64,000 nucleotides of DNA, taken from assembly GCA_036417435.1 (NCBI GenBank), contig CM070902.1:178999945-179063944 (forward strand), read 5' to 3'. The translations under genes and the position numbers were made by a program. Origin of the DNA: Inia geoffrensis (lineage: Eukaryota; Chordata; Mammalia; Artiodactyla; Iniidae). Below are positions 1 to 11,480 of this stretch, piece after piece; the first letter of the stretch is position 1; every line of letters begins with the position of its first letter. The notes under the pieces are model-generated. The model was not told where the DNA came from. It made no database searches and saw nothing but the letters and a program-made list of their open reading frames with translations.

Positions 1-553
1 CTAGTAGGAAACTGCACTGGAGCAAGAGGGGTTGGAGCAGGCACCTGGTGTGGACCAGGGCATGTGCTGGGGTGGTCACAGGAAACCACCCAGAGCCCCA
101 AGCAGTTTCAACCTGCTTCCCCTGCATTGTTCCCAAGAGTAAGTGTGTGTGTGTGTGTGCTCTTCAAGAGTAGAGTCTAGGGGTCTTATACCCCTCCTGT
201 AAGTCCCACTGGTTTTCAATCCAGCTAAGGGCACTCATCTTCCTGGTGTTGGACCCCAGGCCTGGGACGTCCAATTTGTGATTTGAACCCCTCTCTCTCC
301 AGGGAGGATCTCTGAGCCCATGTAACCCACCTTCTGTGCCCCCTCCAGGCACGGGTCCTGATCTGATCATTTCACCTCCCTTCCTCCCTGATTACATGTG
401 GCTCTTTCTTCACAGCCTTGGCTGTGAATGAGCCTTTCTGCCCATCTCCAGTTTGTCTGCAGTGAGAATTGTTCCTCATGTAGATGTAATTTAGTTGTGT
501 CTGGAGAGAAGGCAAACTCCTTGTGCTCCTACTCTGCCGTCTTGATCCTCTCC
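1..553 (-). mobile_element. L1 5' UTR, cut by window edge
   Basis: Read on the minus strand, this begins near 553 with the L1 head (gatcaagacggcagagtagg). It continues through a GC-rich leader with the usual L1 pattern of 'gaacaattctcac' and 'ggcagaaagg' blocks. The element runs leftward off the window, so only the 5' UTR is visible and no ORF1 start is reached. The family call rests on similarity to the 5' ends at 30.37 kb and 57.82 kb. The subfamily is uncertain. The 68-residue open frame at 164-370 is a by-product of this leader. Confidence 0.7.
143..159. repeat. (TG)n microsatellite
   Basis: A short pure TG run of about eight units lies inside the L1 5' UTR. It may be polymorphic in length. 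Confidence 0.85.
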
Positions 554-1587
554 CCTCTGTTTATTTTTTTTTCCTTGATGTTACTTTGTTTACAATAATA
601 GAATTTGTGAGATTCCTCTCATGGTTTGTTTTTTTCTAAATAAAATTCATTTTTTTCAGGTCAGTTCGATAGGCTCCTCTTTTTCTGAGTCCTGAAGTCC
701 TTCCTCTCACTCCATAGAGATAATCTCTCTCTGGAGTTTACATTTAAGTCCCTTCAACTTGCCTAGTAGGTTTATCTACAATTCCCTTTGTACCTTCCGT
801 ATTATAAAATTCTTTTTTACTAATAATTCTTCTTGCAACATCAAAAAAGGTTTGTTCTTTGCTGCCTTATGTGAGTTTTTCATTTAGTCATTCAATTCAC
901 TTCCTTATATAAATGAACTATAGAAATATATTGATTTTTGGCCATATGAGTGCTTCTCTCTTTAAGATTGCACTAACTTTCATGACCAACTGGTAACTGT
1001 GCTACGATGTCTGTTTATCTCACACTCACTGGGGCATTTACCTTTACTGTCTGCATATATGCTGTGTGTCTTACAACAGTTTCCGAACTTCTCTGTTTAT
1101 TGTCTCTTCCAAACGGGTGTTAGTGTAGAATTAGGGATGCCATTAGACTTACTTTCAGGCCACCACCTGTTAAGTCACTTATGGAAATTCGTGGCTGTCT
1201 TTCCTTGGGACTTGCTAAAATCATGCATGTTCACGAGGCCCACAGAGCTTCAAGCCCAAGAGGAAAAGGCTTTCTTGCCGGGTCTTCTGCTGGCTGTTCT
1301 TTAAGCTGCCTGTGTGGGACATCCTTCCAAACAGCTGCCAGATTTAATGACAGATTCTTGATTTTCATCTGAAATACTCTGCATACTTTTATACTTGGTT
1401 CACGCTGGCATATGCTGACCACAATAAAACAATAATTTTTAAATTTCTCCTGCAAAGCTATTGTTCTTCTAGTCCTAGATCATCAATTTCCCACATTTCA
1501 CAATAAGAAAACCTCAGTCACATGCACTTCTGGACATCAGAAAAGATAGCAACAATCGCACCATTCCTGAATACAGCTGCTGTCTTC
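554..1587. other. Unassigned AT-rich DNA
   Basis: I see no recognisable gene or repeat here. The open frames at 999-1304 and 1231-1455 show no family motif and no splice-site context. Old, diverged repeats could be present below my detection. Confidence 0.5.
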
Positions 1588-1602
1588 AAGAAGTGTCTGT
1601 TG

Positions 1603-1817
1603 GGGCTTCCCTGGTGGCGCAGTGGTTGAGGGCCCGCCTGCCGATGCAGGGGACGCGGGTTCGTGCCCCGGTCCGGGAGGATCCCACGTGCCGCGGAGCG
1701 GCTGGGCCCGTGAGCCGTGGCCGCTGAGCCTGCGCGTCCGGAGCTTGTGCTCCGCCACGGGAGAGGCCACAACAGTGAGAGGCCCGCGTACCGCAAAAAA
1801 AAAAAAAAAAAAAAAAA
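1603..1817 (+). mobile_element. CHR-1 SINE, young copy
   Basis: Full-length tRNA-derived cetacean SINE, running from 'gggcttccctgg' through A-box (tggcgcagtgg) and B-box (ggttcgtgcccc) regions to 'accgc' and about 24 A residues. A 15-bp target-site duplication (aagaagtgtctgttg) flanks it perfectly at 1588-1602 and 1818-1832. Most CpG sites are still intact (acgcggg, ccgcggagcgg, gcgcgtccgg), which suggests a recent insertion. SINEs of this class are transcribed by RNA polymerase III and mobilised by L1 proteins. The overlapping open frames on both strands at 1518-1884 are shadows of this element. Confidence 0.97.
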
Positions 1818-1832
1818 AAGAAGTGTCTGTTG

Positions 1833-3309
1833 AATTAGCAGACAAATAACACATCTGCTTTCCACGTTCAGTGACCATCAGCACTAATACTAGTCTTCTT
1901 TCCTGTCGTGTAGAAACTGATTCTCCCTAGTTAACCTTCCGGTGTTCGTTAGATTCTCCTACATTATGCTGCAGTAATAAACAATCTCAAAATCTCAGTG
2001 GCGAGCAGAAGCATAGATATAATTCTCACAGCCGTTATAAGTAGGCTAAAGACTGGCCCTCACTCCGTTTTGCTCCACTGACGGATCCGGGTGAGATGAG
2101 CCGCCAACACCTAGGACAATCTCGGCACAACTGAAAGAGCAACGTCAGAACCACTTGCTATCGCATAAATTTCTACAACTATTTCTTGGCCCCCAGCTGC
2201 TCCTTGGCTCAACCTGACATCTTGTGAGAATGGGCTCAGTAGGAGAGGGGATACTTCGACAATAATACCACCTAACGCACTTGCCCTCTTGATAAAAATA
2301 GTTGCTTTTCTTCCCGTGCACATAAACTATCCGCACCCCCTTCTCAGAGGAGCTAACCCCAAAGCCACAGTTCCAGGATTTGTGATCATCTGAACATTGT
2401 CTCTACGTGGATTTTCTTTATCTATAAACCTATAAACTATACAGATGGTGTTCCTTCTTTCCCCACACACACCAAAAGCAAGGGTTGAACAGATCCAGAA
2501 AACCCCACTAAACACTCCTTTCAGGAAGAGAACCATGGAGGCCCAGGGCCATCCCTAGGGCATAGCAAATCTGGAACCCCATGGGGAGGATGTGCGGGTC
2601 CTACCCCAAGGGTGGGAAATGTCCCCTCCCTGGGTGGGGCTCCACGGTTTTCCCTGGCTTTTGACTCTGTCTCCTAGAAGACATCATCTTCCTCTTCCAC
2701 AGATTAGAAAACATTGAGGAACATGCTATTTTGGGTGAGTGCAGAAATGTTTCACCTGACTCCTGTTTATTGAAGTTTGGGGAGGTTGAGCATTGAAAAG
2801 GCTATTTTAAGTCTTAGGCAGTCTGTCTCTTTTAATTCAGGCAAGTGGTTCTTTTGGAAGTGATACCTTCTCAAAAACTTTGTTGAATTTTTGTCTCTGT
2901 TATTCACATCAGTTCTATGTGTCCGTAACCTCGCTCACAATTTTTACAAGATATGACTCGATTATAGGCTTATTAAGTTTTTCAATTTATGGATGGTTCC
3001 ATATATTACATTCCTAACGCTGGGTGGTTATGTGTTATTCATTTTTCAGTCACAGTTTCCCTTTGATATCTTGTCACTAAAATCCTGAAGTATTGAGTTG
3101 AATATTAATCGTAGGTCTTGTATGAAAGAGTATAGGTACGGCAAGGACATGCATGTGTCTGGCTTAGTTCTCATCTCTGCAAACTGGCTGTAATTGCATT
3201 TATAACCTCCTTCCTCCAGGAACCAGTTCATTCAGTCTGTAGCCTCAGTCAGCATCTTATGTAGTGAAGTGATCTTAACCTCTTCACCTGGTCAGGTGAC
3301 CTGAACTAT
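1833..3309. other. Unassigned DNA with a possible old repeat
   Basis: The stretch 1940-2330 (around 'tgctgcagtaataaacaat' and 'tctcagtggc') has the look of an old dispersed mammalian repeat, but I cannot name the family safely. The rest shows nothing recognisable. No open frame here has protein-family motifs. Confidence 0.4.
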
Positions 3310-3740
3310 CTTTTTTTCTAAACTTTTTGATATAATTCAGATTTACACAAAAGTTGCAAGAATAGTACAAACAACTCCTATATATCTTTTTACTCAGATT
3401 TACCAGCTATTGCCATTTTTGTTTCATTTACTTTTTCATCATCTCTCTCTCTATTTATGTGTACGCACATTACATTTTCTGGACTATTCAAGAGTTAAGT
3501 TGGATCTTTATGCCCTTTTATCACTAAACACTTCAGAGGTCTTTTCTAAGAACAAGGCCATTTTCTTGCATAGCCTCTGTACAATGATCAAATTAGGAGA
3601 TTTGTCATTGATAAAAGACTATCAGGTGATCCAAACTTTCAGTCCTTGAATTCCTGTGTCATTATTGGTCTTGCTTCTTTGACTTTTTGTATTTTACCAT
3701 TAACTTTTACCACAGGATTGGCAAATTCTATTAGGTGTCT
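3310..3740. mobile_element. Old L1 (L1M-type) 3' UTR fragment
   Basis: The phrases 'agatttacacaaaagttgcaa', 'gaatagtacaaacaactcc' (3360s), 'cactaaacacttcagag' and 'aacaaggccattttcttgca' match the widespread ancient L1 3' UTR. A second copy of the same family lies at 41243-41705. It is diverged, with no visible target-site duplication. The exact subfamily is not settled. Confidence 0.55.
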
Positions 3741-4387
3741 CAGAGAATTCCCTGGATTCCAGACCCCGTTCAGAATATTAACTCTTTCACTGCCTGTTTG
3801 CAAAACTTTTCACAGAGGTTAAGTCTGTTTGATGGGATTGTGGTTGACATACTTTGTGTGCCTGTCTATGTGTGGTTTCACAAGCTTAATTTTTTTCATG
3901 AGCAAGTGGCAGTAATATAATTAGAAAAAAACAGAATTTTAAAATAATACACCACTACAGAATAAGTCATGAGCCAAAAGAAAAGCAAAATTGCAAATGT
4001 GGTAGCTTATGGTCTCTCTCTCTCCCATTGTAGCGATTCCTCCTATAACTGTGTTTATCGCCACGGCTAGGTTCCCTCCATGCACCTCCTGTCTCCTGCC
4101 CCTTCCCTCTCCACTCAGACCCAGCCCCGCCCAGATTTCCTAGGACTTCACTACTTATCAAATAGCAGTTTCCTTTTTCCATTCAAAAATGATATTAGGC
4201 TGCATTTTACAAAGGTACTTTACATGCTTGATCAAGTGACAAAATATTTAAGGAAACTGAATTAAGTGAGTATATGTGTTTCTCTTTCATGAATGGTGCT
4301 CATTGATGGTAGAGAAAAATATGTAACTTGTAAATGAAAAATTAGACATATCAAGAGAAAATCGGGTTAATTAGATTATGTTATACC
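3741..4387. other. Unassigned DNA
   Basis: Nothing recognisable apart from a short CT-rich run (4013-4025). Confidence 0.5.
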
Positions 4388-4588
4388 TCTGGGTCCATAT
4401 CTCGGCTTCCACAGTTATTAACTCTATGACCTGGGGTAAGCTGCTTAACTTGTGTTTCCCATGAAAGTGGAATCACAATTATGCCTACTTTGTGAAGTTT
4501 TTTTTTTTAAGAATACATGAGGTAATTTGCAGAGAAAAAAATAGTTCAGAAAGTGACTGCACACAGTGAACACTTATAAATGTTCGGT
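4388..4588 (+). mobile_element. MIR SINE
   Basis: The order of blocks matches MIR: 'actctatgacctggggtaag', 'ctgcttaactt', 'gcctactttgtgaag', 'catgaggtaat', then 'gtgaacacttataaatg'. It is diverged as expected for an ancient mammalian SINE. The tRNA-like head is mostly missing or eroded. Confidence 0.75.
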
Positions 4589-6439
4589 TTAATGACCAAG
4601 TCACCAACCTGAGTCTATTTAGGGCTGTAAGTTAGTTTGCTCTGGCTTTCTAGTGCTACCTTAATCACAAAACTGGTCTCAACAAGTTCAAGGGGGAACA
4701 ACGTGGGAATTATTGTTAAAATAGTACATGACAAAATATTTAAGAAGTGGGATACAGTGTTCTGGAAAACGGATTTTAAGATACATATGGTTTAACGGCA
4801 TGATCCAAAGTCACTTTTGTTCCTCCCTGTGCTTGCTGGTTTCTTTCACAGGATGGGGCAGAGCTGGTCCACACAGGTTCAGAGGCACCTGAGCAGCAGA
4901 TGGCATCGGGTGAGACTTCCCGGTAGCCACCATCCCATAGAAGCTGAAGGTTATCTTGGGAGCTGGGAACACTTTGTGGGTGGGGACTAGTTCATGGGCC
5001 GGTCATTTGCCATTTAGATTGTGCAGATGAAGGGCCAGAAATTTGCAAGGGTTAAGGATGGGGCCAAGGTTCAGATATGATTCAGTTTATTGGGCTATTT
5101 AACTTGATCAGAGAAATTACAAAGTAAACTGTTCTTATCACGTACCCGTGATAAAATGATGGCGCAGAAGGAATGCTCTTTAAAATGTTTTCTTTTCTCC
5201 CTTGAGATGAACTTGACCATGGCCAAGTTCACGTCACCCTTCTTCCTTAACTACCCTTAACTATTCTTCAGATGACAATTAATTTACAGGTCTGTTTTCT
5301 TTTTTCACTGAAATCATTCTTCAATGACCCCTATTCTTTGGTCCTCAGTAATTGTCCAGCTACTCACCTCTACCAGCACCCCAGTCCCACTTTGCTTTTG
5401 TGGGTGGAATTCCAAACTGACACTTCCCTGAATCCTCAAAACATTCGATCTATGGCCCGAGGGCTGCTTCTCTTTTTGCTCAAACAATGTCAGAAACATT
5501 TCAAGACTCAGCTAAAATTCTTCTGTTTTAAAAATCCTTTAGTGAACAGTTACTCTCTGTTTTGAACTTGCGTACTTAATTCCTTTCCTACTAGTCCCTT
5601 GGTTTGTTTGAATTTTGCTTCCAACTTGTTTTTCTAGGGGCTGCAGAAGCAAACAGAACTGCGTTACTGATAGTTTTTGCCATGTCAAGCAGTTTTCTCT
5701 CATTTCACTATTGCGTCAATTTTCTGGCTCAGGAAATAAAACCAAAATAAGCTGCTGTTTTCTTCTCTTCTGTCAATTAATTTATTTTTCTTCCAATGAT
5801 ATCACATCCAAAGCCTTTATATTATGGTTAGTATCTTCAGTAGGAAGAATATGAGAGAGAAAAAAGGAAGAAGTGGAAAATGTAAAAGAAGTATGACTTA
5901 AAAAAATAAAAATTTTTTGAAGAGGAGAAAAGTCAGATAAGGAGAAGGTGGAATTTCCTGAATATTTCCCTACCAAATGGCCTTAATAACAAATAAATCA
6001 ATGTAATGTTAGCAATAGCTACCCCAAATCAGACAGGAAACAAAACCTAAAATTCATGATTATTTTCAAATTTAGTTATTGTTATCAATGTTAATAACTG
6101 TTATCACAAAACTACAGTAGAATGGAAAAGAAAATCCAGAATGATTTTAAGTAATTAGTAGCATTTCCCTTTTATACATGTATAATGAATGATGGAAATA
6201 GAAAATAATTTTTTGGCATATACCACAGTAATAAATTTTGCAGGAAAAAGCAATCAGTGGGCAGAAGTATGATGAGAAAAAGTTTATTTGTACACTCTCT
6301 TTGTGCCTCCCTGCAAAATACTTTCTAATTATCAATAGAAAAACTGTAATTTTACAGTGGAGAATCCTGGCTGATACCACTTTAATCAAGCTTTGTGTTA
6401 ACAGCTCCAGTAATGAGACAAATAAGTGTCACATACCCC
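4589..6439. other. Unassigned DNA, weak L2 hint
   Basis: Around 5500-5600, 'actcagctaaaattcttctg' recalls the L2 3' region, but the match is too weak to call. The rest is AT-rich with no gene-like structure. The 97-residue frame at 5272-5565 has no family signature. Confidence 0.35.
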
Positions 6440-6915
6440 TTATTATAATGCACTGAGGAGAGCACAGAACCAATTCTCTGGTATTTTTGCCAAAAAAAAT
6501 TGCAACTTAAACATAAACATGAGGAAATATCAGACTAACCCAAATGAAAGGATATATACAAAATTACTCTCCTCTAGTCTTCCCAAGTGTCAAGTTCATG
6601 AAGGACAGGATGGCTGGGAGCTGTCACAGATTGGAAGATGTGGAGGACAGCGGATGACCAAACCCAGTGTGTGTCCTGATTGAATCCTGGACCAGGGAAA
6701 GGACATTAGTGGGACAAATGGGAACACTTGAATGAAGTTTGTAGATTAGTTAATAATGTGTTATTACTGTTAATTTCCTGGGTCTCGATAACTGTGCTAT
6801 GATTTTATAAGATATTAGTCTTTGGGGAAGCCGGGTAAAGGATATATTGAAATTATTTGTAATATTTTTAACCTTTTTTGTAAGTCTGAAATAATTTCAA
6901 AATAAAGTTAAAACA
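6440..6915 (+). mobile_element. Old L1 3' end
   Basis: It shows the order typical of an older mammalian L1 3' UTR: 'catgaggaaatatcagac', 'caagttcatgaaggacagg', 'ctgtcacagattgga', 'ggacattagtggga', 'gttaatttcctgggt', 'ggggaagccgggtaaagg', ending in 'tttcaaaataaagtt'. There is no open frame and the 5' part is absent. Confidence 0.75.
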
Positions 6916-7699
6916 ATGGAATAGTGGAGAGACAGCTTTTATAAGCACGTGATCTCCAGTTAAGATTTTGAATGCTTAGATAAATTCAGGATCTCCAAAT
7001 AACATTTTCAGAAATGGCCTCTTTCTTATTTTATTAGTTACAAAGTAGCAAAATATGTGTCCAGTCAGCAAAGAATGAACTCATGTGGTGTGTATTTAAC
7101 TAAAGAAGGTTGCATAGTTTATGGAGTGTCTGTGGATGATCTTGGATGGCACGTGGTATGCCTTCTGCGTTTATTTTGAGATTATCTTGTTTTATGAATC
7201 TAACACCAAATTAGAAGTTTAAAATTTTATTTTCATCCTAGAAGAAAATATAAAATCCCTTATAATTAACAGCAAACTGATGTGAGACCACTTGCCTGTC
7301 CTTTTGTCCTAATCTCTTCCTAAACTAGAAGACACACACACATACCCCCCAAAATAGTTTCTTGTTATTCAGACTATATTTGAAATGTGCGACACCAGAA
7401 ATTTTCACTCAGACTGACTCAAAAGGAAGATAACAAACTATTTTTACTCAAAAAAATATATTTTTTAAAGTTGGCAATTACTTCCAGAACTTTACATTGT
7501 AAAAATCCTACAATGTAGTTACAACAATAAATTACTTTTTGTAAGTAATCTGTATCTAGGATAACTCTCCAGGGTATTTCTTTTTATTTTTTACAGTTTG
7601 AGCAATGGGATTCAGATTTTATAAGAGTAAGCAAAATAACCCTGAAGAGTGTCTTGTCTGGAGGGCAGGAGTAAGATGGCCACTCACTCTTTGACAGCT
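6916..7699. other. Unassigned AT-rich DNA
   Basis: No gene or repeat recognised. Confidence 0.5.
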
Positions 7700-8138
7700 C
7701 CTCTCTCATGAGGTGGCATCTAGACCCCATTTGTCCATTCTTGCGTTTGAAGGTATGTCATGACGGTTTCAAAGTCTGATTCTTTAGAGTTTCCACCCTT
7801 GAAGTCTAAGCCACCATGTAAAAGAACAACTACCCACCAGAGAAATGATGTGAAGGAACTATGGGAATACATGGAGAGGCCCAAGGGGCCAACTCAGCCA
7901 ACTTTCAATTCACGCCCACCAAAGTCTCTGATGTAAGCAAAGCCTTCTCATACCCTGGGCACCAGCCAGCTGCCAGCTGTATGCCACCACACGACCCCAG
8001 TCAACCCCTGGAGCAGAGGAATCACTCGGCGGAGTCCTACTAAATTCCTGACCCACCGATCTTGAACATCAAGGATTCTTGCTTTGATTCGTTAACTTTG
8101 GGGTAGTTCATTGTGCAGAAATAAGTAACCAGACCTCC
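7700..8138 (+). mobile_element. MLT1-type LTR (ERVL-MaLR)
   Basis: The right half follows the MLT1 LTR pattern: 'catggagaggccca', a segment around 'ccagccagctgccagctgta', 'gaccccagtcaac', 'ttcctgacccac', and a 3' end close to 'taactttggggtagttcatt' and 'gcagaaataagtaacc'. This is an ancient solo-LTR-like fragment with degraded poly-A region and no internal sequence. The 60-residue frame at 7861-8043 is accidental. The left boundary is approximate. Confidence 0.7.
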
Positions 8139-8244
8139 TTGATGTGAGGAATGCTGCTTGTTGGATGTGTCTAAGACCACAGCTTTCTGTCCTATTCTCA
8201 TCTTGCCTTTAAAATCTGAATTTTAGATACATGTGTCAATATGC

Positions 8245-8608
8245 CCAGTTTAAGACAAAGAAAGGCTAATACTATATGATATCATTTACATGTGGAATCT
8301 AAAAAATAATACAAATGAACTTATATACAAAACAGAAACAGACTCACAAAGATGGAAAACAAACATCGTTACCAAAGGGGAAACAGGGAGAGGGATAAAT
8401 TAGGAGTTTGAGATTTACACATACACGCTACTATATATAAAATAGATAACCAACAAGGTCCTACTGTATAGCACAGGGAACTCTACTCAGTATCTTGTAA
8501 TAACCTATGATGGAATATAATCTTTTAAAAAACAACAACCAGAATCACTGCGCTGAGCACCTGGCACTAACACCGTATTGTAAATCAACTACACTTCAAT
8601 AACAATAA
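8245..8608 (+). mobile_element. L1 3' end, 5'-truncated
   Basis: This is the cetartiodactyl-type L1 3' region: 'gatatcatttacatgtggaa', 'aacagactcacaaagatgg', 'taccaaaggggaaac', 'aaatagataaccaacaagg', 'tactgtatagcacaggga', ending 'tcaactacacttcaataac'. It is of the same older type as the copies at 16303-16785 and 9672-10322. The unit is truncated before ORF2. Confidence 0.85.
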
Positions 8609-8913
8609 TCATAATTTCTAGGTTCCTTTGAAGGTCTGTGTGGTCAAGTGACAAACGTTTCCTCAGAGGTATAAACGGAAATGCTGCTTGCACGTGCTGC
8701 ACAATGTCCTTAAACCATTTCTCCTTCTCCGTCCTCTGGGCTGGAATGTGAATGTGGTTACTGGTGTTGCAGCCTCATCAGGGACCATGAGGAGGACTTC
8801 ACCCTCAAGGTGTGGGAGCTTAGTGCTGTAAGGATCAGGAAGTCTTGTTATTTCAGGAAGCTAGTGACCTTATTTTTCATGAATGAAAAACACATATGAT
8901 TTTGTATATTATT

Positions 8914-9116
8914 ATTATTTTTTGCAGTACGCGGGCCTCTCACTGCTGTGGCCTCTCCCGTTGCGGAGCACAGGCTCCGGACGCGCAGGCTCAGCGGCCA
9001 TGGCTCACGGACCCGGTCGCTCCACGGCATGTGGGATCTTCCCGGACCGGGGCACGAACCCGCGTCTGCTGCATCGGCAGGCGGACTCTCAACCATCTGC
9101 GCCACCAGGGAAGCCC
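8914..9116 (-). mobile_element. CHR-1 SINE
   Basis: Full-length copy in reverse: poly-T-like tail, 'gcagtacgcgggcctctcac' and finally 'gccaccagggaagccc'. The target-site duplication ttgtatattatt lies at 8902-8913 and 9117-9128. The tail is an AAT-rich variant rather than pure A. About half of the CpG sites have decayed. Confidence 0.96.
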
Positions 9117-9394
9117 TTGTATATTATTTTATAGTTTTGGGTATATGAAGCTGAGATTAATCCATGCAGTGGGTAATTAAATAAAGCAGGAAAATAGGGA
9201 GGCAGTACTTTATTTCAAAGAGTGTTAAGATAGAAATATATTGGATGAGCTTGGAGATTCTAATATTTAATTATGACACCAAGGATAATATATCATTTAT
9301 CCATCTCCATCATTAGCCAAGATCCAGAAGTTTCATGACACATCCCAATATATGTTTGCAATTCTTAGCAATTTAATCTATCTAATTGTGGTTG

Positions 9395-9660
9395 TATTTT
9401 CTATTTTTTAAAAAAATAAATATTTCATTATATAAAAATGCAGAGTAACATAACAAACAATAATATATCCAACCTAACCAAAGAAATGAAAACTACAAAT
9501 GGAACAAGAACACTGTGTGTACCTCTACCCAGTTGCATTGTATTTCTTTCCTGTAACCACTGTTGTGAATTTGGGTTACATTATCCCTATTTACGGACGT
9601 ACAACTTTATTCTATATGTATTATTCTTCATGGGCATGTACTTTGATTTCTGTGGTTTTT
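9395..9660 (-). mobile_element. Old L1 3' part, left piece
   Basis: The blocks 'tacctctacccagttgcatt', 'ctgtaaccactgttgtgaat' and 'catgggcatgtactttgat' are those of an old L1 3' end on the minus strand. The matching continuation lies at 11289-11480, so this older copy was split by the younger L1 DNA between. Confidence 0.6.
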
Positions 9661-9671
9661 TACTTTTAATT

Positions 9672-10322
9672 AATTTTTTATTGGAGTATAGCTGATTTAC
9701 AATGTTGTATTAGTTTCAAGTGCACAGCAAAGTGATTCAGTTATACATATACATATATCCACTCATTTTTAGATTCTATTCCCATATAGGTCATTATAGA
9801 GCACTGAGTAGACTTCCCTGTGCTCTACAGTAGGTTCTCATTAGTTCTCTATTTTATATAAACTAGTGTGTATATGTCAGTCCCAACCTCCCAAATCATC
9901 CCACCCTCCTTTCCCCCTTGGTAACCATGTTTGTTTTCTAAAACTGTGACTGTATTTCTGTTTTGTAAATAAGTTCATTTGTAGCATGTTTTAGATTCCA
10001 CATATAAGTGATATCATATGATATTTGTCTTTCTTTGTCTGACTTACTTCACTCAGTATGACAGTCTCTAGGTCCGTCCATGTTGCTGCAAGTGGCATTT
10101 TGTTCTTTTTCTATGCCTGGGTAATATTCCATTGTATATATGTACCACATCTTCTTTATCCATTCATCTGTCAATGGATATTTAGGTTGCTTCCATGTCT
10201 TGGCTATTGTAAATAGTGCAGCAATGAACATAGGGATGCATGAATCTTTTAGAATTATGGTTTTTGCCGGTTATATGCCCAGGAGTGGGGTTGCTGGGTC
10301 ATATGGTAGTTCTATTCCTTAG
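9672..10322 (-). mobile_element. L1 3' end (copy A), inside an older L1
   Basis: Minus-strand 3' UTR ('ttttattggagtatagctg', 'ccctgtgctctacagtagg') followed by the ORF2 C-terminal coding region, read in reverse (10049-10231, ending in the ATMEYYPGIEKEQNAT-type segment). It ends abruptly at 10322, where the poly-T of copy B begins. Copy A is of the older type also seen at 8245 and 16303. Confidence 0.85.
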
Positions 10323-11288
10323 TTTTTTTATTTCTTTTTATTTTATTTTTTTTATTTTTTTAACATCTTTATTGGGTTAAAATTGCTCTACAATGGTGTG
10401 TCAGTTTCTACTTTATAACAAAGTGAATCAGTTATATATATACAGACATTCACATATTTCTTCCCTCTTGCGTCTCCCTCCGTCCTTCTCTCCCTATCCC
10501 ACCCCTCCAGGCAGTCACAAAGCACCGAGCTGATATCCCTGTGCCAAGAGGCTGCTTCCCACTAGCTATCTACCTTACGTTTGTTAGTATATATATGTCC
10601 ATGCCCCTCCCTCGCCCTCCCATAGCTCACCCCTCCCCCTCCCCATATCCTCAAGTCCCTTCTCCAGTAGGTCTGTGTCTTTATTCCTGTCTTACCCCTA
10701 GGTTCTTCATAACATTTTTTTTTTTCTTAAGTTCCATATATATGTGTTAGCATACGGTATTTGTCTTTGTCTTTCTGACTTACTTCACTCTGTATGACAG
10801 ACTCGAGGTCTATCCACCTCATTACAAATAGCTCAATTTCGTTTCTTTTTAACGCTGAGTAATATTCCATTGTGTATATGTGCCACATCTTCTTTATCCA
10901 TTCATCTGACGTTGGGCACTTAGGTTGTTTCCATCTCCGGGCTATTGTAAATAGAGCTGCGATGAACATTTTGGTACACGCCTCTTTTTCAATTTTGGTT
11001 TTCTCAGGGTATATGCCCAGTAGTGGGATTGCTGGGTCATATGGTAGTTCTATTTTGAGTTTTTTAAGGAACCTCCATACTGTTCTCCATAGTGGCTGTA
11101 TGAATTTACATTCCCACCAGCAGTGTAGGAGGGTTCCCTTTTCTCCACACACTCTCCAGCATTTATTGCTTGTAGATTTTTTGGTGATGGCCATTCTGAC
11201 CGGTGTGACGTGATACCTCATTGTAGTATTGATTTGCATTTCTCTAATAATTAGTGATGTTGTGCATCTTTTCATGTGCCTGTTGGCC
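10323..11288 (-). mobile_element. L1 3' end (copy B) with uninterrupted ORF2 C-terminus
   Basis: The left end is a T-rich tail (10323-10360), then the young-type 3' UTR ('aacatctttattgggttaaaa', 'aaagcaccgagctgatatcc') and the ORF2 C-terminal region on the minus strand up to about 11288. The frame 10727-11431 reads for 234 codons. About 185 of these are L1 ORF2, with the cysteine-rich C-terminal motif [19 protein letters not shown] near 11145, and about 45 are read-through from older DNA. There is no start or reverse transcriptase domain, so it is not a functional gene. Confidence 0.9.
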
Positions 11289-11480
11289 TTACATTTCATT
11301 AAAAAATTGTGATGCTGTATGTATCCTTCTGCAACCTTTATTTTTCTAATATCACATTTTTGAGATTTATCCGTAGACACACATAGCTGTGGTTTATTCA
11401 TTTTCACTTCTCCATAATATTTCACTGCCAAATATTCTGAAGTATATCATTTCATTTTATCACCAATGAATATTTAGATT
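11289..11480 (-). mobile_element. Old L1 3' part, right piece
   Basis: 'gtatgtatccttctgcaacc', 'tgagatttatccgtagaca', 'gtggtttattcattttcac' and 'gaatatttagattttaggtt' continue the old L1 broken at 9660. The two halves meet in correct order once copies A and B are set aside. Confidence 0.6.

Noticed and set aside
1603..1680. tRNA gene-like A and B boxes in the CHR copies
   Set aside because: They are the tRNA-derived promoter heads of SINEs and do not fold as complete tRNAs.
1518..1884. Overlapping frames of 75-115 residues, repeated near-identically at about 8.9, 12.8, 17.7, 20.7, 21.5 and 34.5 kb
   Set aside because: All are shadows of the CHR-1 SINE in different frames.
10727..11431. 234-codon open frame on the minus strand, the longest in the window
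   Set aside because: It is the C-terminal end of L1 ORF2 of a truncated copy plus read-through from older DNA. It has no start region, endonuclease or reverse transcriptase.
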